DNA of 64,000 bases from Tetrapyrgos nigripes (lineage: Eukaryota > Basidiomycota > Agaricomycetes > Agaricales > Campanellaceae), in assembly GCA_013368315.1 (NCBI GenBank), contig JAACJM010000213.1, forward strand, positions 62,001-126,000, in the 5' to 3' direction. The translations under genes and the position numbers were made by a program. The notes below the pieces were generated by a model that was given only the letters and a program-made list of their open reading frames with translations, made no database searches and was not told the origin of the DNA. Below, piece after piece: positions 22,209 to 34,311 of the stretch (position 1 is the first letter of the stretch; each line of letters starts with the position of its first letter).

Positions 22209-23751
22209 CTAGAGAGGTGCAGCACCTTGGATCACAACACGTAGCCTTGCTGCTCTCAAGACTTGTAAGGGCCTCAAATCCGAGTCCGAGACATTCCCGA
22301 TAGGCCGGAGGGTAAACGCAGACAAACAGTCAACGCCGATTTCCGATGACTGTTGTGCGTCAGGCAACCAACGTGAACGGACCATGTCGAGGAGGGCTGC
22401 ACGAGGGAACGAATGATCTGCGTAGTAACGCAGGTCGAGTTGCTTGAGACGAGGAAGGAGAGGTAAAAGTGGCTGTTTGTAGTTGACAGTCACAAAAAAG
22501 GTGACACGTGAAAGTAATCTCTTCCTCCTGTAAAACCTCTCCTTCCATATTTCCATGCATGGTCAAGGATGTGAGGGAAGGAAGAATACGAATGAGGGAG
22601 AGGACATCACCGTCCAGGATTCTAAGATTGGTCAATTCCAACGACGTTATGGAACAACCAGAGCGATTGAGGAAGGACGTCATCGAGTCATGAGTGTACT
22701 CGAAGAACACAGGCTCATGACCCTTGGCGAGGGAAAGCCTCAGCTTGGTCAAGCTGGGCAAGATGAGAGAGTCTAAGAAAAAGGATAGGTTTGGGGATTT
22801 GTAGTGGACGGCGATCGTTAGCGTATGAAGGTTGTGAAGGGTGACGTTGTCTGGTACATCCGGAAAGTTAGTGCATTCCGAGAACGTCAAGTCCCGGACT
22901 TCTGTAGCTCGCATTGTGAGATACTGGAAAGCATCTCTGACGTCGCAGGAATGGAAAGTTAACCAAATGTCGGGACCGAGGGGTAGAGGGATGGAAATCC
23001 ATGGGTTGGCACTGATGGCGATGTCTTTCAGCATGGGAGCAATACGAAATACTTCGAATGACCCAGCATTGGGTTGCAGACGGAGTTGCCAAATTCGGAG
23101 GCGAGTGAGGGATGGGAGGTTGCTCTTGACGGAAGGAAAGTTATCTTCCTTCAGAAGGATTGGACGAATTTTCAGAGACAGACTCCTCCACCGGGCGGAA
23201 TGTGCAGAAATCGACTTCAAGACGTCAGATGCTAGTGAGGTCTCCCTCAGCATCGACAGTCTGAGATGGAGAGGATGGTGCTTTGACCGCTGGAGATACA
23301 AGTCTACCAACGCTTTGACATGCTCATCAGGTCTGCTGCATTCGGCGTCGACATAGAGCGAGGACCACAAAGACGGTGTGGACAGGACTAGCTTACGCCA
23401 TTTCGCACAGACCTGCGATAAGCAGAAAGCAGGAAGGTCCAATTTGAGGTATATGGAATTTTCCGCGCATAGTAAAGAGAAAACGCGTCCTAATATATCG
23501 GATGGCAGACGTCTGATGGGTGCCAAAAGAGAGGAAAACTGTTCCGCTCGTCGTCGAGCAAACTGCTGCTTGTTTTGGAGTTGGATGATGTTTGCCTCGA
23601 GCCGGCGGATCTCTTCTTCGCAACACTGGGCGTCGCATTCTGCATCAACAAGGCATTGGGAAAAGTGCCTGATGTCGCTCGTGTCGGATGCCCCAAAGTT
23701 GTTGTGTAGTAGTTGGAGGATATCCAGTTTTTGGGTAGAGATTGTGATGGC
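22209..23751 (-). CDS. F-box protein with leucine-rich region (5' end unresolved)
   Basis: Agaricomycete-type F-box proteins act as substrate adaptors of SCF ubiquitin ligases. The main exon (23751 down to 22537) begins with a coiled segment (ECDAQCCEEEIRRLEANIIQ). It then has the F-box: APIRRLPSDILGRVFSLLC, CLSQVCAKWRKLVLSTPSLW. Leucine-rich blocks follow (LPSLTRLRIWQLRL, LHNLHTLTIAVH, LPSLTKLRLSLAKG, SLELTNLRIL, ILPSLTSLTMHG). A 64-nt intron (22473-22536) joins MEGE to PLLPLLPRLKQLDLRYYAD and ends at 22209. Without it the frame stops at 22360. Upstream, an intron 23752-23802 (donor GTAGGT, acceptor CGTAG) leads to a further exon of which the ATG was not found. It converges with the coiled-coil gene at 21.9 kb. 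Confidence 0.8.
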
Positions 23752-23802
23752 CTACGGTCCATAAATTAGATCTTGAACCAACAGAGACTGAGGTGAACCT
23801 AC

Positions 23803-26800
23803 CAGTGATGCCTTTACAATAGTAAAGGCTATGAGCTTGAAGTGCTTGCACCTAAGTTGTGGTTGGAGGAAGACAAAATTATTACGGCTAAGCGGAATTT
23901 CAGTACTTGGTCCTAGCCCGGGTAATATACTCCTCCAGGCAAGTCTAGGTCCGGGCCCCGTCCATATGCTCCCGACATGAGAAGACGGGCGACAGCCCCG
24001 TGTGTAGGTAAAGGTAGCAAGCAGTATAGCAACAATTTCATGGGCAGAAAAAGGATTAACAACAACTGACAATAACTGACTGACTAGCAGCCGGGATGGG
24101 AATTGATGGAAATCGGATAGATAGATACACAGATAGATACCAGTAAACCTTTGACGAAGACTGAACATAATAATGACAATTCAAGCGGATGAGACGTCGC
24201 ATAGACCCTTTCCAGTGCAGTGGTTACATAACTACGGGCCAAACTTGAAGAACGTATGATCTACTATAGGCAAACTATAGGCGACGGGTTGGAAGTAGAC
24301 TTTCCTACGGGACTAGACAACAAGATAGTCAGTTTATCAGCAGGTAGAGGAAGACAAGTACAAGCAGCACCTAGAATTACTCACTTCGTGAAAAGAACAA
24401 CCTCTACCGTCTACACGATCTCCCTTGCCTTAGCCGGCGACTACTCTGCAAGGTCGCCTCCCAAAGTTGCGAAGAACTTCTTGACATCATATAGATACTT
24501 GACCATAGGATTGACGGTAATTTCTTGCAGAAGGTTTCACTGGCAGCATTGCGGATTTGGACCTAATGTCCGACGAGTTTTGTCAGAAGTGGGGGAAATT
24601 TGATTGTGCGGCCCTGGAGATATGGCGAGGGCCGTAATCGGGTTCTTCAGTGTTAAAACTTTGAGGGATGACCATTCTCGGGAGAACCTTACAGGGCAAA
24701 AGGTTGACGAGGCATAAAGGCTACAGACAGCAAGTCAGTAAATATACGAACGGCTAAGTACAGCAACCAAGGGGGTCCGGGCCGGAGAATCCCATACCGG
24801 GACTAGGTAGGTAGGTTCCCTGGCGAAGCCCTTAAATTATTTTTTTTACTGACTAATTTGGAGCTGGAAAGCATGCTGGCGGGTGTCAATCTGGTGAGCT
24901 GTGAAGTTAAACACATAAATATATGCTCACCAGATATTTTATGACAATTACGCAGTATCTCTGAGCGCGAGCCGGGTAAGGTTCCGACTGTCCGGCAAAG
25001 CACGAGACTTGAGGTCATGTGCACATACTATATTTGGCAGGTAAACTCGTGTGAACTTACCTTATATAGAAGGTAAGGTAGGTAGGTTCCTCGACCAAGG
25101 CACTAAATTTTTTTCCGACCCCCGGTCGTTAATTTCTTTTTTCGGACCCCCTTGACAGCAACGTACTTTGCAGAGCATATCAGAACCGGCTTAGCTTCCT
25201 AAAGACTTGCGTAGGGTAACAATTCCTTGCTCATCGTCGAGTGAAAAGACGGGGTGCCCGTTCTGAAGAATACTAGACCAGAAGAGACTGGAGGAAAGTT
25301 TAGTTGTCGACCAATATGTAGCATAGGAAAGGCGCACTCGACATGAACATGTCCTCTCCTCAGAACACGCTCCGTGACTTGATTCATGATAGCTATCATG
25401 AAAGCCGCTTTACCAAAAGGATGAAGTTTTCGTTGCTGAAACGTACTCGAGGCGAAGCTTCGACGGACATGGCCGCATCCAATCATCTGTAGACAAATCA
25501 GAACCATTGACCGTTTGTAAACTTAAAAACACCAACACTTACATCGAAATTGTTTCGTCATCGGCCAAGCCATGGCACCGAACCTTCAACCAACGCATTC
25601 GAGTCGCGTGGGTGATATGGCCCATGGGCCATAAACCTGCTTTCAGCAGGACCTGTAAGGGTGGGGTCGTTTAGGAGCCGCAGACAGCTTTGCTTTCCAG
25701 GCTGTCAGACTCTACATGGCTTGTTAGCGGATTTTCTGGCGTTTGAAGGCTTCAATGACGGCTTTCGGGGTGTCGTTGGTGGCCATCGTTACTAGAAAAG
25801 GAATTAACAAGCTGATGGCAAGCAAGTGTAAATAACGCGGTCGCGTGGAAGGCAATGGCCTGGATTGCAAACATTAACAAAAATTTTACACTCTCCTTCT
25901 CCGAGTCCCAGCAGCGAATGGAACCCGAGTCTGAACTCAACGGTGCGAATTATACGTAGTCATGTACTTAGATAGATAGGATACACCGCTCCGGAAAAGG
26001 GTTCCCCGATATGGGGTACTCTCCGTCGAACCACGGACTGGTTCAACGGGGCAAGCAACAGCCAGATATGTACTGGTTTCATTTAGTACCTTAAGTTAAC
26101 ACTTTCGCCACCAGAGTCACCCTATAGTTAGTCTGGTAGTTACCTTATAGAGCGCCGCGCCTGCAAAAAGTTATTATGGAATCCCTGCCGGCAAATCAAT
26201 GGCATAGACATTTCGAGCTTACCACACTTCGTTATTTTACATATGCGTTGAGATAGGTTCAAAGATCTTATCTGCAAATTTTTACCAAGAGAAACAGACC
26301 AGAAGTGGTACGTATCATTAGACATGCATGGCAGCCTAAAAGCTTGTCGCGGAAGTGGCTGTGCGCTCGCGGAATTGGACTTGACACCTTATCTCGAGTT
26401 CTGCTTCGTTTTAAGTCGCGATTTTTGGTATTCAGCCTTATATACATTTAGGAATACCACAAGTCAAATAAAATCTACAGTGTTATAAGAACTAGTAACA
26501 AAAATACTGGGAAAAGGTTCGTGTGAATATTTAGTGATTACCTAACAACTTTCTATGGGTGCGGCTCCTTAGAGATAACTACCAGACTTTGACCAGACTA
26601 CATACACACATAGTGGGTATCGTCAGTCTGGTTTCACGAGACTACTCTATAGTAACCGTCAATCTCGAGTTCACTGAGGGTCTGGATGACTGACACGTCT
26701 TCAGGCCCAGCTTTACTTATTTTATGCCGCCTCGACCGAGCTCCCGCGTCGCCCATGTCTGTGCGCATCACATCAATCCTGTCCGTTGCTGGGAGGGGTC

Positions 26801-27086
26801 CGTGTGTAGGTACCGCCAACGCGCCGCTCAGATCATGACGTGTAAACTCCGAAGGCTATTGCTCAGAGCCATCTAAGATACGTCAAGCACAAAACCCCTC
26901 AAGCATGTAAACCCTTCCCTCAGCAAGGTCTCCCCACCCCACAGTCCGCCGGAACGGTACTCTTCTCTGAGCTCGTAGATCGAGTCTCTTTATCATTCTT
27001 TTCTGCCATCTGGACCCGGTGTCCTCATTCTTTTAACATATCTGCCTTTCACGACGACATTACAAGACCAACTCAAGAGACGAGAG
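23803..27086. other. Gene-poor stretch with decayed repeat pieces
   Basis: No gene is supported. A direct repeat GGTAGGTAGGTTCC followed by a similar A/T-rich tail occurs near 24805 and 25077. The 12-mer CGGACCCCCTTG near 25146 is inverted near 24770. A palindrome ATGGCCCATGGGCCAT lies near 25617. These look like remains of old elements. The minus open frame 25199-25507 has no recognisable motif. Confidence 0.4.
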
Positions 27087-28523
27087 ATGATGTTCGAGTT
27101 CACGCCCTTCAAGTCCGGTTCCTCGAATTCTAACATTTCCAAGTCGACGAGGACTCGATCGACTTCCATATTCTCCGCTTTCGTCTTTGCCAGCCTCAGC
27201 TTGAGCAATGCTCTGCTCGTCATGTCGCTTCCACTCCATAATCAAGGCAATGGTAGAACAAATGCCGTCAAAGGCAAAATAGCGTCGAGGAGACAGTCTA
27301 TCGATTTTAGTGGTGGAAGCGGAGAGGGTAAGTGCCGTATTGCAAATAATCGCTGACCTTTTTGACTTGGCAAACTTACGATTCATGATCTAACTTATAG
27401 GCACTTTCTACCAAACTGGCAAAGGCGCGTGTGGTGGAACGAACTCTCCCAGTGAACATGTCGCTGCAGTTGCTTTCACGTTCTTTGATGCATATGCGTG
27501 AGTAAGCGTTTGACTTGTGCTTGATTACTCTTTTCTGACTGCCATTACTCAGAGCGAGAGATGGGCCCGATAGCGAGTAAGTAAACATACACTGTTTCTC
27601 CTTCTCTGCTGTCTGGAAGGACTTATCATTCAAACTTGTACATCGAAAATAGAGGGGTCAACAATCCTAACAAAAACCCCATCTGTGGCAAAAAGATCAG
27701 AGTTCGCTGTACGCTCTCCTCCCTTTCTTTTTCTTTCGATTCATATTCACCGTTCATTCTTCATCCGAATTCTCGTTTTCTTCTTTGCACCCCTTCAACC
27801 TTTCTAGACAAAGGCAAATCAACCACGGTAACCGTCGTCGACCGCTGCGCAGGCTGTAATGGGACCTACGATCTGGATTTCTCGACAAGTGCCTTTGATG
27901 ATTTGGCGGATCAAAGTGTCGGGAGGATATATGGGATGAAGTGGAGGTTTGTTGATGCCACTGGTGGTGGAGATGATGATGATTCCGATGAGGGCGACGG
28001 TGCTGGGGGCGACGCTTCAGGTGCTGGAGGCAGTGGCGCATCTTCAGGTCCGGGTGATGGATCTCAGACTGGGACTGGCAGTGGTGGAAGCAACGAACAT
28101 GGGCAAGGTGAATAATGACATTACATTTTACATTGCGTCAGGTTTAAGTCCCTTGTTCCCGGGTTCTCGTTCTCATTCTCATTTTTCTGATCAGCATTGT
28201 TCTGGTTTCGCTTAGGTCAAGACAAAGAAAGTACCTCGAGCTCAGCTTCATCTAGCTCCTCGACCACTTCCGGTACTGATTCGGCTTCATCGTCTTCTGC
28301 TTCTCCATTCAGCAACTCTCCACCCTCGTCTACCGTATCCATAAACAGCCCTTTGCCTCACACTGATGGAAACAACAACTCATCCTCATCCAATGGAGGT
28401 CGTTCTTCTGTACCACGACTTCGAGTCGATTCGAAAATGCTAATATCGTTGTCGTTTCACGACTTGTCTTCTTTCCTCGTGATGGTCACGGTAGTGATGG
28501 GTGCGAGTTTTGTATTTTATTAG
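27087..28523 (+). CDS. RlpA/expansin-like double-psi beta-barrel surface protein with Ser-rich tail
   Basis: Six exons (27087-27327, 27401-27497, 27553-27576, 27653-27708, 27808-28107, 28216-28523) give 341 residues in a consistent frame. An N-terminal hydrophobic segment (SIFSAFVFASLSLSNALLV) is a signal anchor or late signal peptide. The DPBB domain follows: GTFYQTGKGACGGTNS, NPICGKKIRVRYKGKSTTV, VTVVDRCAGCNGTYDLDFS and DLADQSVGRIYGMKWRFV. This is the RlpA-like/loosenin type, which binds or loosens wall polysaccharide without a known hydrolytic activity. A Gly/Asp/Ser linker and a poly-Ser region lead to a hydrophobic C terminus (FLVMVTVVMGASFVF), compatible with a GPI signal or membrane anchor. 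Exon 3 is only 24 nt. Confidence 0.85.
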
Positions 28524-28666
28524 GTAATGGTATGATCATGAATTTATGCCTGGATGTATGTGTACAGTCGACTCCCTCATAACCCATACCCCTGTAAACC
28601 CATACTCCCTTAATTAAAGAAAACTTCTTCAGCACAATCTTAGTTCTGTCCTCTAAAGCGCCCGAA

Positions 28667-29437
28667 GTGGGACTGTTCACCGAGACTCGTATTTGGCCTA
28701 ACCGTCTTCGAACTTCGAAGAATGGAACTTGCTATACGATTTTACCTGTATGCTATGCAGCAACCATATATTTAAGCCGCTATGCAAGAGTTATTGCTCT
28801 TAATGCAGCTGGGCATCACTCCTGGTTCACCGTGTTCAAAAAGGTAGTAAGCAAGGATCTTCCTAACATCATCATCCCTGACCTCACTGATGTGGAAAAA
28901 GTATCCGAGTTCCATAACGACGTAGTCAAGAGGTCACTGGCCGACATGATTGAATGCGAGCTCGAAAGAACCAAGAAGAAGACTTACCTGCTCAAGCACA
29001 GAAAGGAACCAAACTCGTCTGGTATAGGATCTAAGTATCGAACGAGATGTGCACGTCAATACCTGTCGAATGTGAGAAATGTCCGGCATCGGAAAGCACT
29101 CACAAAAGTACTCTGTGGTGATCACTTCCCATTGGCTGTAGAACACCTCCGCTGTGCCTGCCACTGCAGATATGTCCTATTACAATGTCAATACGGGCCT
29201 TTGAATCAGCTACGCGACGAGTACATGCTAGCATACCACCAATCGTTCCCCTATGACGTGCTGTACAGACAATCAATGGAGGCTAAGGTCTTTTTGGGTC
29301 ATCTCTTCTCCCTTCGACCCTTATTTCCCTTCACTGCAAAGTATGTGTACGAAGTGATGGAGATTTTTTTCAACACCGAACTATTCATCCCGACGAGATA
29401 CTATAGCGGAGTTGTAGCGGAGAAATTGATTCTATAA
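28667..29437 (+). pseudogene. Non-LTR retrotransposon reverse transcriptase, C-terminal fragment
   Basis: The 256-residue open frame resembles the C-terminal part of agaricomycete non-LTR reverse transcriptase polyproteins. It has RKALTKVLCGDHFPLAVEHL, then a CHC...LLQC segment and AKYVYEVMEIFFNTELFIP near the end. The polymerase motifs (FADD region) are absent, so this is only a remnant. It lies wholly inside a TIR-bounded element. The open frame itself is intact, but that alone does not argue for function. Confidence 0.55.
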
Positions 29438-29556
29438 ATGCGGCTCTTGATAGCGGCGTACTAAGGGGCTGATCTTCCTTCATTAGCTATCAGAGTCCCG
29501 GAGACGAACCGGCGTAGTCTATCCATAGTCATAATCTGTATCGTGTAATAATATTT

Positions 29557-29575
29557 CTATCTATCTATCTATCTA
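29557..29575. repeat. CTAT microsatellite
   Basis: Nearly five perfect copies of CTAT in the 3' part of the TIR element, just beyond the reverse transcriptase fragment. Such simple repeats sometimes form the 3' tail of non-LTR retrotransposons. Confidence 0.7.
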
Positions 29576-29914
29576 CGCTGGGATGCTCCCGGACCCGGTG
29601 CATCATATCTTGGTCCAAAGCCGGTAATAAACTCCTCCTCTTCCTCCTCCATACTTTTTTGCTGATCCCATGCACGTTCCCACCAAAATCATAAATCCCT
29701 CATAGCCAACAACTAGTCTCGTTAACCAGACTGACGATATACAAGTAAGACGTTGTATATGTAGCCAACAACCCATACCGATTTTCACGGTCCATAATCC
29801 ATGAAACCCTTGTAGAATACTGTACGGGTCTGATTTTTACGGACTCTTAGACTTTGTCGACTCATACTGTTGAATGTCTCCCGAAATGTATGGGTTGTGA
29901 GGGAGTCGACTGTA

Positions 29915-30362
29915 TACGATCTCATTGTCTTGCATACTAAGTTCTTCAGATGTCGTCCGAGTCTGATCATCAGACTTTTCGATGGCACGAAAATCTCGAC
30001 TGACTTCGTACGTTTTTTCTGGATAGAGCCGATAAACCAGGAGTCTTACATCCATCTAGTTGCTTGTTCCTAGGTCCAGTGTAAAAACGATGGACGTTTC
30101 ACGACTTGCCTGCCGATTCCGAATTTGGTAGTGATATGAATGGATATGGTCAATGTTCTCAAGAACTGTCAGTAGCAAATGCGACCCCTACGTATCAGTA
30201 CCGTTTCTATTCTTCAATCCAACCCCAATCCAACTCCAATCACTCAAAATTGTACTGACGGCGCCACGAGGTGAATGATTTTCATTTACTTCACTGCCAA
30301 GTCGACGTGTCTTATAGATGTTTTCCTTCTGGGAACTGACTTGAAGACGACTTATTTTCTTT
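29915..30362. other. Spacer between two TIR elements, nothing recognised
   Basis: A 450-bp stretch with no supported gene. It separates the element ending at 29912 from the mariner-like transposon starting at 30365. Confidence 0.4.
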
Positions 30363-30364
30363 TA

Positions 30365-33300
30365 CAGTCGGGGACAGCCAAAATTGACAAATTTCTTGAC
30401 CGAATTATTGGGGGCCGAAGAGTAACCGGGAAAGAACAAAAAGTGTATTTTTAGTGTATTTAGGACATTCTGAAGAGATTTCAACGAGCCGATTTCCCTC
30501 AAAGTCAATATTGGTATTTTACCCCCCAAAAATTGGCAGTACCATCAAAAAAATGCGGAAAAATCTAAGATAATGCGGAAAATGCTCTATTAGCGAATCT
30601 GAGTACAACGGCATCAAAAAAGAGATATCTAAACAGTCAAAATTACGCTAAACAAATAAGGAAATGTACATGGCATGCGGACTGCCCCAAGGTTCGAGTT
30701 TTTCACCCTGCGGCGGCCAGCACCTACTTGGCACCCTCACAACATGGCTGGAAGACCTGCAAAGCGAAAATGAAACATGGCAGGCCTTCGAAACCAACCC
30801 AAAAATAACACCCGCATGCCTCACCCGCCAGAAGACACAGTGTCGTCATCCAATGACAGTAATTCGGACGAAATGAATACTTGTGCGACTCGCGTTGATG
30901 CTTCAAATGAAGTTCTTGATGAATGCTGGATTCGAGAGGAGCTGACTGGTGTTGCAAGGTGGTTTGGTTATATGGAGGACTCAGAGCCAGAGGACCTAGA
31001 GGGTTGGAAAGAGGATGAAGATGACGAAGAGGAGGCAGATGATGGAGAACCCGATGTCTTGCTGTTAGAGGATTGGGAGGAGAAAGAGTTTGAAGATGAG
31101 GAGCTGCAGGAGAAGATGTTTTACTATTATTCTGCAATGGATAATGATGCGAAGGATGAGGATTGGGTACCAGAGCAGTTGAGAGAGGAGGCCGCTAGGA
31201 GGAAAAAACAGCGCAGGCAACAACGAGAGCATAAAGGTATGGGGATTGTGAACTCAACTCCTTCTACCCACTCTGATACTTTACCAGAATGTTCACAGCA
31301 GTATTATACAGGTCCTGTATACGAACGAATGAGTGTCTGTAGTCAGTTCCGTCACAAAAAAAGGATGGAGGGGCAAGGACGGCTCACTTCATTTAATTTC
31401 AAGCCATCAACTGTGAATGTGAAAGGTTACCGTCAAAAGCCGTCGACTTCGCGAGCAAGATCGCCAACACATGTTGAAGAGCTTGAAGAGTCTGTAAGAG
31501 TACAGAGACGAGAGGAGTCAGTAGAGCCAGTGTTGGATTGGCCTGAGAAGGAGGAGACAGTGAGAGTGCGGGAAGAGAGCGTTGAGCCAGTGTTAACGCG
31601 GGATGGAAATCTGAATGATGTGGAAGTTGAGGCTTCATCGTCAACTGAAAATCCATCACACCAGGAGGATCCAGTTGGAGAGGCTTGGGAAGAGGAGTTA
31701 GATGAGACTGTTTTGCCAAATGTGAAGGTTGAGATCTGAGGTTGGGAGGAATTGAGAAGTCAGATCAAGGAGGACCTCAGGCAGGCGAAGAAGAACCACT
31801 TATCCATATCCCAAATTAATCAACTCCAAATTATACGAAACTTCGCCACTCTCCATTTGAAGGGATTTTCACGTATTGCGGCCAGTCATGAAATTGCAAG
31901 GCAGTGGCATGAAGGTGAAGGTGTCCACTTTGCTCATCGTGTTCGGGAGTTGGCAAGACACTATCAGGTGTTTGAGCAACTTCCAAAAGAATGTAGAGGT
32001 GGATTATACACCTCTAAAAGCCTTCTTTCCAATGAAGCAACCTGAAAAGCGGCTTTGATGTGGTTGCGTGCCCAAGAGGTTGGCAAGGTCACTCCCAAAG
32101 GATTTCAAGACGCACTAAACAGCACAGTACTCCCAAATCTTGGTATCCAGAGATCCAAGCCTCTCTCTACACGGACTGCTCGTCGTTGGTTGGTTAAACT
32201 GGGCTGGTGGTTGACACGGTACCAGAAAGGAGTGTATATGGATGATCATGAAAGAGCTGATGTTGTGAAATATCGGAATGAGGTCTTCTTGCCTGCAATG
32301 GCAAAATATGAAAGATGAATGGCTCATTATGACGAGAATCTGAAGAGAATCCCACCTGTCCTGCTTCCTGGAGAGAAGGAGATTATACCACAATTCCATG
32401 ACGAGTCATGTTTCCATATGAATGACTTTCAGTCCCAAGCATGGTATTTGTCTTTTTTACTTATTTCTCTGACTCTCTCTAAGCTCACAATTTACTCTGT
32501 AGGCTCGAGAAGGGTCAAACCCTTTTGAAGAGCAAAGGGAAAGGCCGGTTCTCTCATGTCTCTGAATTTATCAACCCAGCCAATGGGCGACTTGTCCTCT
32601 GTGATACGAATGGGAAAATTATTCGAGATGCACGTCAAATAATCTATCCTGGCTCCAATGGTGATGACTGGTGGGATACGACTCAGCTTCTTGAACAAGT
32701 AAAGGAAGCAATCAGTATCTTTGAGGCAGCACATCCTGATTGTGTTGCTTTGTTCATTTTTGATCAATCCTCCGCTCATGCTTCTCTTGGTCCAGATGCA
32801 CTTCGAGCCTTTGACATGAACAAATCTGATGGTGGCAAACAACGAGTGCAGAAGGATACCATTATTCCACAGACAAACCCCGACATCACCAAACGAGGGA
32901 AACCTCAAAAAATGACCACCGCCGATGGCAAACAGAAGGGTATGGAGTCTGTCCTCAAAGAGCGTGGCTTCAACACTCAAGGCATGAAGGCTAAGTGTCA
33001 GCCTGTGTGTCCGTTTGAAAATGAAGACTGCTGTATGGCTCGACTTCTTAGCAAACAAGATGACTTCCTTAACCAACCATCTATGCTCGAAACACTCATC
33101 AAAGACTTGGGTCATGAGTGTATTTTCCTTCCTAAATTTCACTGTGAACTTAATCCGATTGAAATGGTATGTCCATACTCTTTTATTCTGTATAAGCCGA
33201 CTGACTCTACATATTTTTTAGTACTGGGGTTGGTGTAAATACCGTTACAGGCAAGAGACAAAGAAAAGCTTTCAACAAGCCAAGGACGCAGCCTTGAAGT

Positions 33301-33716
33301 GGCTGGATGCATGTCCAACAGATGTCATTCGCCGTTTCATTAATCGCACCTGGCAGTTTATGAGTGCTTATAGGCGTGGGCTTACTGGGAGAGCGCAGAA
33401 TGGGCTGTTAAGAAGCAGAAGGGTCATAGGGCCATCTCTGAGCGTGCGATGACCAGTATTGAAGCTATTCTGAATGAGTTGTAGAGTTACCTGGCAATGT
33501 ATGTTGAGTTCGCCGTCGGATGTGCCACAAGTCGTCACTGAAATCCCTCCAAAAATTGGCAGTACCGAACCGCTCGTGGGAAAAACTTCGGAGATGCATT
33601 TTTCGACGTATTTCGCTATTCTGAGTACAAATCCAACAAAATTATAGCCCAAAAAATCTGAGATCTCCCTAGATCCAGCCTGCACAAAATTGTCGATTTT
33701 GGCTGTCCCCAACTGT
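30365..33716 (+). mobile_element. Tc1/mariner-superfamily transposon, complete ends, degenerate transposase
   Basis: The termini begin CAGTCGGGGACAGCCAAAAT (left) and CAGTTGGGGACAGCCAAAAT (right, inverted) and stay alike for about 29 bp. TA flanks both ends (30363-30364, 33717-33718), the signature of Tc1/mariner insertion. The subterminal 18-mer CCAAAAATTGGCAGTACC occurs as a direct repeat at 30526-30543 and 33549-33566, a candidate transposase binding site. The 3.35-kb body encodes one DDE transposase on the plus strand. Confidence 0.88.
30744..33484 (+). pseudogene. DDE transposase of the Tc1/mariner-like element, inactivated
   Basis: The frame runs from ATG 30744 through an acidic N-terminal part, an HTH-like region (LQIIRNFATLHLKGFSRIAA) and the catalytic core. 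Candidate catalytic acids are D in FHDESCF, D in FIFDQSSAH and E in ELNPIEMYW. Two introns are clear: 32444-32502 (joins QSQAW to LEKGQTLLKS) and one after NPIEM at about 33166-33222. Four in-frame TGA codons interrupt it (30771, 31737, 32043, 32316). A frameshift near 33398 separates LTGRA from EWAVKKQKGHR. The protein cannot be made as annotated, but the termini are intact. Confidence 0.85.
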
Positions 33717-34311
33717 AGCTTGAGACGCTGCTTTAAGATTGACGCCACTTCCTTTGGCCACAAGCCAGATCCTGTCAGATCCAACTTTGTCAAACAGGAA
33801 GCCTCTACATAGTGATTGACACTCAGTGTGACCGTATAGAAAACGTCAGACCTTGTGATCCGGCTTGCATCATTGAAATATGTGGCGGTGGCGATCCTGA
33901 TTTTTTGAGTTATGGTATTTAGGCTTGAGAAGAAGGGAGGCTGGGGATATTAGCTTTGCACTCGCCCATAATACTTATCAGGTATACTCCTATTGTTCAC
34001 ACTACCACGGAGACATGAAATCTACTCGCTTCGACCTCCATCACCAGGTAATCCTGCAATTAATCAACGGTGCTCAATCTACGTTTTGACGTGCCAGCCA
34101 CATATGGAATTGCTATGGAATCAATGCGAAACGCCTGCCTGACTCGTGCTATAAGTTATAACAGCGACAAGTTGGGTATAACTCTCCCTTTCCTTGTTCA
34201 CGAGGTTTCCACTTATTTTCCCTCCTTCGAGCTCTGTCACTCTTTTCTTTCTATATTCTCTATTCCCTGTACCTCCAACTTTACTGCTAGCAGCCTTCGT
34301 CTTTCCTCAAA

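Larger units (their letters stand above)
28565..29912. mobile_element. TIR-bounded element (about 1.35 kb) carrying a LINE fragment
   Basis: The ends are inverted repeats CAGTCGACTCCCTCA followed by T/C and AACCCATAC, flanked by TA at 28563-28564 and 29913-29914. This is the structure of a Tc1/mariner- or pogo-type non-autonomous element. The only long open frame inside (28667-29437) resembles the end of a non-LTR reverse transcriptase rather than a DNA transposase. The element may therefore have captured, or been hit by, a LINE fragment. Confidence 0.65.

Noticed and set aside
22841..23356. Plus-strand frame opposite the F-box exon
   Set aside because: Antisense shadow of the leucine-rich F-box coding region.
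23752..24168. 139-residue minus-strand frame as the N terminus of the F-box protein
   Set aside because: Only its last part lies in the right frame next to the GTAGGT donor. The upstream part has no recognisable sequence and probably includes introns.
32492..33142. Minus-strand frame inside the mariner element
   Set aside because: Antisense shadow of the DDE transposase. The catalytic motifs are on the plus strand.
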